Origin: Phoma sp. XZ068
Taxonomy: Eukaryota; Ascomycota; Dothideomycetes; Pleosporales; Didymellaceae
Length of the DNA stretch: 64,000 nucleotides
Direction: 5' to 3'
Assembly: GCA_004835665.1 (NCBI GenBank)
Contig: RBKR01000019.1
Span: 868,001-932,000 of the forward strand
In this document: positions 56,270 to 64,000 of the stretch, piece by piece
Layout: each line of letters begins with the position of its first letter
Position numbering within the stretch: the stretch's first letter is position 1
Position numbers and translations under genes: made by a program
Notes under the pieces: generated by a model
What the model saw: only the letters and a program-made list of their open reading frames with translations
Told to the model about the DNA's origin: nothing
Databases searched by the model: none

Positions 56270-58037
56270 ATGTCTATGGACGAGAAAGACCCTAAGATGT
56301 TCGAGGAGGTGTCAGCACCTGCTCCTGGCAAGCCTGGAGAGATCTCAGTCGCTCCTCCCGCAGAATACAGCGCTCCCAAGGCGAAGACTGAACAGCTCGA
56401 GAATGCTCGTGGTTGGGAGTCGGACAACCTCATTCACGATTTGGAGAAGGAATATGAGCAGTCCGGGCACAAGAAGGGCATTTTCGACATTGAGTTCAAG
56501 AACCCTAAGCACTTCACATGGCTTCTCGTCGCTTTCGCGTCAATGGGTGGCCTTCTCTCCGGACTCGATCAGTCGCTTATCTCGGGTGCCAATCTGTTCT
56601 TGCCCAAGGACCTTAGCTTGACTGACCAACAAAACTCACTCGTTAACTCTGGCATGCCGCTAGGTGGTAAGTAGTCACAACCCGGCAACCTCGGAAGCTA
56701 GCTAACAGTCCACAGCTGTCGCTGGTGCGTTCCTCATTTCACCATGCAACGAGTACTTCGGTCGTCGCTGGGCTATCCTCATTTCCTGCCTCCTGTACAC
56801 CGTTGGTGGTGCGCTTGAGGCTGGTTCCATGAACTATGGCATGATCGTCGCTGCTCGTGTCATTCTCGGTGCCGGTGTCGGTCTCGAGGGTGGTACTGTT
56901 CCCGTCTATGTCGCCGAGACCGTCGAGAGTCGCCTACGTGGTAACTTGGTCTCGTTGTACCAATTTAACATCGCTCTCGGTGAAGTCCTTGGATATGCTG
57001 TCGCTGCCATGTTTGTCAGTGTTCCTGGCAACTGGCGCTACATCCTTGGTTCTTCACTCGTCTTCTCCACCATCATGGGCATCGGTATCCTCTTCATGCC
57101 TGAATCTCCCCGTTACCTCATGCACAAGGGCAAGACGCTCGAGGCTTTCAAAGTCTGGCGCCGTATTCGTGGTGTCGAGACCCTGGAGGCACGCCAGGAG
57201 TTCTTCGTCATGAAGGTCAGCACCGAGGAGGAGGAGGCCGAGGTCGCCGCTGGCCGCACCAACCGCTTCCCCTGGATGGACTTCTTCACCAAACCTCGCG
57301 CTCGCCGTGCTATTATCTACGCCAATACCATGATCTTCTTAGGTCAGTTTACTGGTATTAATGCAATTATGTACTACATGTCGGTTTTGATGTCCCAGGT
57401 CGGCTTCAACGACTATGACGCCACCTACATGTCCCTCGTTGGTGGTGGCTCCCTCCTCCTTGGCACTATCCCTGCCATCTTCCTCATGGAGACCTGCGGT
57501 CGCCGCTTCTGGGCCATTGCCATGTTGCCTGGCTTCTTCGTTGGTCTCGTCTTGGTTGGTGCCTCTGACCACCTCGGTGAGGGCAACATCACAGGCAGGC
57601 TTGCCATGTATCTCACCGGCTTGATTCTCTACGAACTCTTCTTTGGTTCTTACGCCGCACTTACCTGGGTTATTCCCTCTGAGGTCTACCCTACTTACCT
57701 CCGTTCCTACGGAATGACTACCTCTACCGGATGGCTATTCCTCTCGTCGTTCATTGTCACATACAACTTCACCGGCATGCAAAATGCATTCACCCCCACT
57801 GGCCTCACGCTAGGCTTTTACGGTGGAATTGCAGTGCTTGGATGGTTCTACCAGATCTTCTTCATGTATGAGACAAAGAACAAGACGCTGGAGGAGATCG
57901 ATCAGCTATTCATGAAGCCAACCAGCCAGCTTGTCAGGGAGAACGCCAAGAGTGCTATGGGTGTCACCAACGACCTTCTCCACGGAAGGTTCAAGAAGGT
58001 GTTCATTGAGAACAACCGCTCTGAGTCGGAGTATTAG
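56270..58037 (+). CDS. MFS sugar porter
   Basis: Twelve-helix proton-coupled sugar transporter, 572 residues, one intron (56667-56715, gctaac branch). Signatures are GGLLSGLDQSLISGA in helix 1, the loop motif EYFGRRWAI, PVYVAETVESRLRGNLVSLY after helix 4, PESPRYLMHKGK, GQFTGINAIMYYM in helix 7, GRRFWAIA and YETKNKTLEEIDQLF (a variant of PETKG). Long cytosolic tails flank it; the N-terminal 70 residues are acidic and Pro-rich. The missing R of the usual D(R/K)xGRR loop and the GLDQ sequence suggest the quinate/inositol/high-affinity glucose side of the family, but the substrate cannot be read. CreA-like sites upstream suggest glucose repression. Confidence 0.92.
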
Positions 58038-59115
58038 AACAAAGGACGGTGACGAATAGATGAAGGTTAACGAGTTTTGGTCTTATATACGTTTTCATAT
58101 CTTTGATGTCATAGAGTTGTTATACCCATCAGAATTGCAAGTTTATATTCAAGTTGATTCTACAGTACTTGTTACGTTGCTATTGCTGCGTTGCTAGCCC
58201 TCTGCCTTTAATAATACGTAGGTATGCACTTATTAACTACTCTACACTGATTACCATGTACGGTTTACAATGCACTGTAATATCCTGCTACGATGATACC
58301 CAAAGTAGCTAATATTGACATTCGACAGGAACTCCTGTAATGCCGTATTCCGTCGTGTGTGAGTTGCTGAGCCACAACGGTGTTGGCGGAGGGAGCCAAT
58401 GAGACATCAGGATTGCCGACCACGGTACTCCTTACCCCTCGAACCTCAAGCCTCAGCCTTGCGCCTTCATCATTAGCCATTACTCGAAGCTGCCTTACAG
58501 ATAAATTCAGGCATTCTAGACTTGTTGGCCCCAATGTTGAAGGCTGCCATGGGCTAAAACCATGATGGGCAACTCAACCCTTGCCATCGAGCGTGGTTGC
58601 CTGGGTGCACAGACAGCCTGATGGAACATCATGTCTATGTCTTCGCCAATAGGTTATGTCTTGCAAATTTCCATTTTCCAAGGCTGTTCATTCTGCTTGA
58701 CTTATTCTTCGTCTTCATCTGCGCGCGTCTCGCCAACTTGGCCCAAAATCCTTGACCTGCGTTCTTCACAAATCGTACTTTGGTTGACAAGTATAATTCA
58801 ACCACCCCTTCTAGTTGCAACCAGCTACCCATAATTAACTAGACCCTCAGAGACCCTAAATGCGTTTGTTCGCTTGTCTAGGGTCTTGATTACCTCATTC
58901 GCAGCCTTGGACCCCTCGCCCGTCCGTGTGTGAAAGTGAAAGCAAGACCTCCGTTTACGCTAGTTAGTCCGGTCTCCCACCTTGCGATATAAATATCGCT
59001 TTCAATTCTGCGCCTCGCCTTACCATATTGCACCAGAACGAACTCTACCCACACATGCGCGCTCACAAACGCGTGTCACAGCCCCATATAGTCAGATCGG
59101 AATATCCCCTCGATT
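58038..59115. other. Spacer and RBR promoter
   Basis: It holds the 3' UTR of the sugar transporter and the promoter of the RBR gene. A perfect palindrome at 58984-58999 contains a TATA-like core. No gene was recognised. Confidence 0.5.
58984..58999. promoter_or_regulatory. Palindrome containing a TATA-like core
   Basis: GCGATAT-AA-ATATCGC is a perfect 7-bp inverted repeat with a 2-nt centre, 117-132 bp before the RBR start codon. It may be the TATA box, a dimer binding site, or both. Confidence 0.4.
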
Positions 59116-61014
59116 ATGGCAAAGGCTTGTGTCATCTGCGGCGGCGATGAAGCCAGCGGCGAGCAACTGCTCGAAGCTCCATGTCAGCGCCACTGGGTTT
59201 GTACGGATGACGTGGGCAGCTTCTTCGAGCGCGCTACCGAGAACGAGAGCCTCTTTCCACCCACGTGCTGCGAACAGATATTCCTACTCGACTTGTATGA
59301 GGAACACATCCCCTTTGATGTGCAATGGGCCTATCAGAAGAAGGCACAGGGAGAGTACTCTGTATTGGCCAAGTATGTGTTATGTGAACTAACTTTGGAC
59401 TCTCCCACTGACAAGATATAGGTACCGTGTTTACTGTGGCAGCCCGGCCTGCTCAAAGTTCCTCAGCCCGTCTACACATATTACAGATCCCTCCACCAAC
59501 ATCAGCTATGCTATATGTCAGGACGAATTGTGTGGAAAGCTGACGTGCACGTTGTGCAAGACACTACTAGACGGCGTTGGAGGTCATATATGCGAGCAGA
59601 ACGAAGACTATAGAAAGTTCAAGCAGACAGCGACGGAGAAGGGCTTCAAAGACTGTCCGACCTGCGCCTCTACCATCGAGCTAGCGGAGGCGTGCAACCA
59701 CATCACGTACGTTGAGACGGACATAGCGTATAAACATACCCACTAATCCTCAACAGCTGCGAGTGCGGTAGCGAGTTCTGCTACATCTGCGGTGAACCAT
59801 GGCAAGGAATGCACGGCTGTCCTCGTTACGGCCCCGCCATTTATGACGAAGAAGGTTATAACCAGGACGGGTACCACAAAACGACAGGCCTCAACCGCGA
59901 GGGTCGCACACATCGCGAGCAGGTGCAAATCGACCGCGAGGACGATGGCAATGAAGACGATGAGGACGACGAAGGAGAAGACGACGATCCTGATGCGAAC
60001 CATCCAGTCCTGCAACACGTTGAGCCTGGTATCCGAGCAACATTTGCAGAGCTTCCGGCCGAGGAGCGTGAGATGTTCTTAATCAATCTCCAAATCCAAC
60101 TCTTCGAAGAGCGTGGCATTACCTTTGGAAATCCTGAAGATGAAGGAGAAGATGAAGATGATGATGAAAATGGTGAGGAAGAGGAGAGCGACAATGAGGG
60201 CGAAGAGGAAGACGGGGACACTGACGGTGAAGATGACGACCAGCAGGATGACGAAGGATGGGGCCAAGCTGGCGAGAATGAAGAGAACATTGGAAGACAA
60301 ACCGATAACACGCAAGAAGAAGAAGAAGAAGCTGACAGCGAACGCACTGGTGTGGACATGGAAGACATCAATATCGAAGCCTCCAATTCTGCCATGGCTG
60401 AAGCGATGCACGCTTTGGACAACACCTCCGTGGGCGATAGCTCCATAGCCAGAACCGATGAGGCATGGGTGACTGAAGCTGAAGTGACACAAGTTGACGT
60501 GGACTTAGCGGAAACGGAGGACGCTCCATCAGCACGCGTAATGCAGGGGTTTGAGGCCGCAGCAGATCACGAAGTAGCCGTCGCCCAGTATCTGTCGCAC
60601 CTTACGAAAGCCAATCCCAGGGACGCCAACGATAACGGGGACGAGGCCGACCAAATATCCATTCCAAGGTCCATGAGCATTGAAAATCTCGGTCGAACGC
60701 TTCAATTGATGCAGACTCATGTTGACGATGAAACTGTCCCTCGCGAGATAATCCTTGGGGCGCTTGGAGTTCTACATACCAGTTTCCCAGGAAACCCGGA
60801 TATCGCACTCTTCCATTTACTTCTCCCGAGTAACTATTTTAGTCGCAACGATGTCGGGCTGAGCGAGAACGGTGAAGCTTCCTCAGCGACCAGCCCAGAC
60901 GAAGTGCAGCCAACAACTCCCATGGACGTGGATGTGGCAGACGAGCAAGGCGGCGAAGAGCGTCCAGCGTGGAAAGGACCACCAGGAGGGTGGTCTATCG
61001 ACGAAGAGTTGTGA
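59116..61014 (+). CDS. RBR-type E3 ubiquitin ligase with acidic tail
   Basis: 599 residues in three exons (introns 59373-59421 and 59707-59756). RING1 begins ACVICGGDEASGEQLLEAPC. The IBR-like part holds YCGSPACSKF and CGKLTCTLCKTLLDGVGGHI. RING2 is DCPTCASTIELAEACNHITC followed by ECGSEFCYICGEPW; the last cysteine of CNHITC is the likely catalytic residue that takes ubiquitin from the E2 and is created at the second splice junction. After residue 220 comes a long acidic region with runs of D and E, then a polar tail ending GPPGGWSIDEEL. No transmembrane segment is visible. Substrates are unknown; I recall similar fungal IBR proteins with acidic tails. Confidence 0.9.
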
Positions 61015-61405
61015 AGGAACTTTACAGGTGGGCGTACTGTTCATATGGCAGTACCATCTCTAAGACTGAGCTCAAGTAACGCAGTTACGCGTTTGACTAA
61101 TGCAAACATCTAAGGGGGGCGACACATGGATGATGTAGGTGAGAGGAGTCGGCTGGAACGCAGCGACTGACAGATGTCTTAGAATGAATGTCAGTTTGTT
61201 GTCTCTTATGTATTTCCACAAGGTGCTAGATGTTCAGCGCGTATCGAACGACCGCGTGACGTCACGAGCGATCCCCGACCTCGACCCCGAAACTTTGGAT
61301 GATTATTAATGAACGAGCAGCAAGAGTGGGGAGCGCGTTTGACAAAACCATTGGCGCTTACCTTCTGTGTCTAAACAACAATAACCTAGCAAAACTTCAA
61401 CAAAC
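61015..61405. other. Spacer RBR to SDR
   Basis: It holds the 3' UTR of the RBR gene and the SDR promoter with an AC-rich leader. Nothing else was recognised. Confidence 0.5.
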
Positions 61406-62362
61406 ATGTCTTACAGCAGGATTGGCGTTGTTACCGGCGCGAACAAAGTACTTTCTGTTTCCCCATTCTGCAACTTATCTAACATCTCAGGGCATCGGTC
61501 TCGCAATTGTCCGCCAACTTGCCCTTCAACACCCTAAATCGCCTCTTAGCAATGGTCCCTTCCTCATATATTTGACAGCCCGCGATCAAAGCCGAGGCGA
61601 AGCCGCCATCAAGCAACTCGAGCAGGATCCGCAGCTAAAGCAGGCAAAAGCGCTGCAAGTCGATGGAGGCCTCGCAGAGATCAAGTACCACCATCTGGAC
61701 ATCACAAAGGAGTCTAGTATCGAGGATCTCGCAAAGCACCTAAAAGAGACGCATACCGAAGGCATCGATTTCGTCATCAACAATGCCGGCATCGCACTTA
61801 ACGGATTCGGTACATCGCACTCTACTATCAGTATTTGCAGAAACTAACTGTTCTAGACTCGAAAATCGTTAAGGAGACCCTCCACACAAACTACTATAAC
61901 ACCATGCTCGCCAGCCGCACTTTCCTTCCCATCCTCAAACCATCTGGACGTATTGTAAATGTTGCGTCTGTCGCAGGCGCACTATCCAAATACTCACCCG
62001 CGATCCGCTCACGCTTCCTCTCCGCCACGACTGAAGAAGACATCACATCCATCATGCGGGACTTCGCATCAGCCGTTGAACAGGGGCGGGAGAATGAGCT
62101 TGGATTCCCCAGCGCGGCGTATGCGGTGAGCAAGGCGGGATGTATTGGGGGCACGAAGGCGCTGGCGAGGAAGGAGAGGGAGAGTGGTGGGACGAAGCTG
62201 GTTCTTGCCTGCTGCCCGGGATATGTCAATACGGATATGACTAAGGGGAATGGGACAAAGACGCCAGACCAGGGCGCGCAGACGCCGGTGCTGTTGGCGA
62301 TTCAGGATGTTGGACAGAAGACGGGGGATTTTTGGAGGGATGAGGCTGTTACTGAGTGGTAG
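61406..62362 (+). CDS. Short-chain dehydrogenase/reductase, carbonyl reductase-like
   Basis: 288-residue cytosolic SDR resembling carbonyl reductase (CBR1) in its insert before the active site. Exons are 61406-61447, 61491-61809 and 61857-62362; the first intron is only 43 nt. Splicing creates the cofactor motif TGANKGIG (residues 11-18). NNAG, a serine in VNVASVAGALSKYS and the catalytic YAVSK (in SAAYAVSKAG) follow in order. The end CCPGYVNTDMTKGNGTKTPD then AQTPVLLA is also typical of the CBR group. NADPH is the likely cofactor; the carbonyl substrate is unknown. Confidence 0.92.
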
Positions 62363-62640
62363 AACATGTAACAGCAGTCATAGAAACCAATCTCAAATGG
62401 AGAGAACCATTACGGCGGTCGCTAGGTAATGAGCTCGCCATGTTGATTATCCTGTCTTGCATGGTGTTTCTGGTAAGCTACAGTAATATTCTCTTCACTC
62501 TCCTTGGGTGTATGATATCAGCTGTTACCGGAGGCTTAGTATACTCGCTGTCAACATGCTGAAAGGTAGGTTGCGCTCTATCGCTCAATATGAATTCTAC
62601 AAACCGACTGCGCCATGCTAAAATCTAACACAAGAAGTCC

Positions 62641-64000
62641 TCAACGCATCTCCTGCTGACCATCTGTGCCTTCAACCTCCTCGCCCTTTACCCAAACACT
62701 CTTCATCGCCTGGCCCAGGATCTTCATGCCCTCCTCAATTTCGGCCTCGGTGATTGTCAGAGGAGGTACAAAGCGCAATGTGTTGGTACCGCAAGTGATG
62801 ATCAGCAGCCCACGCTCACGAGCAGCAGTGATGATCTCAGTGGGATCAGCATTGAGCTGGAGACCGAGAATCAGGCCCTTTCCGCGAACCTCCTTGATCT
62901 GCTCTGGGTACTGCTCTCGCAGAGCATCAAAGTGCTTGCGGAATGCCTGCTCCTTTGCTGGGATAGCATCCAGGATCTCAGGCGATGAGAGACGAGACAA
63001 GATGTACGAGGCGACGCGGCTGCCGAGCGGGTTACCACCAAATGTTGTGCCGTGGTCACCGGTCTTGATGTGGTTGCACACAAAGTCATTGACGATGGTG
63101 GCACCGATGGGGAAGCCGTTACCGAGTGCCTTAGCCGTGGTGACGACGTCGGGGTGAGCCTCCTTGGGGAATGTGGCGTGTGCCCAGAAGCTACCTGTGC
63201 GACCGAGGCCGCACTGGATCTCATCGTAGATCAGGACTGCGCCGACCTCTGTGCAGCGCTTGCGGAGGGCGAGCAGGAACTCGGGTGTTGCAACATTGAC
63301 ACCGCCCTCACCTTGGATGGGCTCGATGATGACACCGCATGTCGACTCGTTGACCAGGCTGTTGATGCCCTCGATATCGTTGAATGTTCCGTACTTGAAC
63401 CCGGGAACCATGGGAGAGAAGGGTGTCTGATATTTGGGGTTCGGTGTGGCGCTCAAGCTGCCCATGGTCCTGCCGTGGAAGGAGTTGTGGAAAGAGACAA
63501 ACTCATGCTTGCTGCCATTGGGCTGCAGGGACTTTCCAGTCTTGCGTGCGAACTTGATAGCGGCCTCGTTGGCCTCGGAACCGCTGTTGCAGATGAAGGT
63601 CTTCGTCGCGCTGGCGAAGCCGCCGGTCGCGTGCGTAAGCTGTATGAGCTGCTTGGAAAGAAGACCGGTATGAGGGTTGTGGTAGAGGTTCGAGGTGTGC
63701 ATGAGCTGCTTGGCCTGTAATAGGGTCAGTAGTTATCCATGCTTTTATACCATAGCTATTCGTACCTGGTGAGCAATAACCTCTGCAACACCGGCGTCGC
63801 AATGACCCAGAGAGTTGACCGCAATACCGGCTGTGAAGTCCAGGTACTTCCTGTTCTCAATATCCCATAGGTAGCAGCCCTCTCCCTTCTCGAACATCGG
63901 TGGTGGGCGGACATAGGTCGGGACCATGTAGGGTAATTGCTGGTCAACAAGGCCGGCCGTCTTTGAGCCCGCTGGAGGGTCTGGGGTGGCCAATGTTGCA
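62641..64000 (-). CDS. ARG8: Acetylornithine aminotransferase, N-terminus cut by window edge
   Basis: PLP-dependent class III aminotransferase converting N-acetylglutamate semialdehyde to acetylornithine in mitochondria. Two exons are visible (64000-63766 and 63714-62641), 435 residues; the presequence and start lie beyond the right edge, since the frame is open to base 64000 without an ATG. Landmarks are YLWDIENRKYLDFTAGIAVN, CNSGSEANEAAIKFARK, HGRTMGSLSATPN, IIEPIQGEGGV, LIYDEIQCGLGRTG and the PLP lysine in TTAKALGNGFPIG. The intron 63765-63715 joins IAHQ to AKQLMHTSNLY. Acetylornithine rather than ornithine aminotransferase is judged from LGLQLNADPTEII and overall pattern. ARG5,6, which supplies the preceding steps, lies 13 kb to the left. 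Confidence 0.92.

Overview
The window looks like chromosomal DNA of a filamentous ascomycete, most likely a Dothideomycete of the Pleosporales type. Most introns are 43 to 68 nt with GTAnGT-like donors and GCTAAC-type branch sites. Genes are 0.5 to 4 kb and lie on both strands. The families (Zn2Cys6 regulator, NIMA, DFG5, fused ARG5,6, Bim1-like X325 protein) are typical of Pezizomycotina. The assignment is inferred from gene content and was not tested by phylogeny. I rebuilt gene models by eye from splice signals and family conservation. I found 28 protein-coding genes or gene fragments and one decayed gene, and recognised no tRNA, rRNA, CRISPR array or intact transposon.

Layout. Bases 1-8250 have an accessory flavour: a Zn2Cys6 regulator running off the left edge, a broken beta-lactamase-like hydrolase, an intact Baeyer-Villiger type monooxygenase, a GFA-type zinc protein and a mitochondrial-type thioesterase. 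Bases 8250-16000 are sparse and hold a 70-residue probably lipid-anchored protein, a secreted nuclease-fold/lectin fusion and a YeeE/YedE sulfur transporter. Bases 17000-35000 are dense housekeeping: MOB1, a GH63-like glycosidase, a dienelactone hydrolase, an ankyrin-BTB protein head to head with NIMA kinase, exosome subunit Rrp43, an AIF-like oxidoreductase and NAC beta.

Bases 35255-40506 hold a Bim1-like (X325) copper protein, a Ctr copper transporter and a ferric/cupric reductase side by side. TTTGCTCA-like elements lie in their promoters, so this reads as a copper-acquisition cluster. The reductase carries an unusual CCC...CCC insertion. To the right follow two overlapping small ORFs, DFG5 (cell wall), a synaptobrevin, ARG5,6, a large UBA protein, a sugar transporter with many CreA-like sites, an RBR ubiquitin ligase, an SDR and acetylornithine aminotransferase at the right edge.

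Two gene-structure oddities stand out. The NAC beta gene needs a single-nucleotide exon to encode its conserved RIGGKGT segment. The first intron of MOB1 (585 nt) is open in frame throughout. ARG5,6 and the acetylornithine aminotransferase supply consecutive steps of mitochondrial arginine synthesis and lie within 18 kb of each other.
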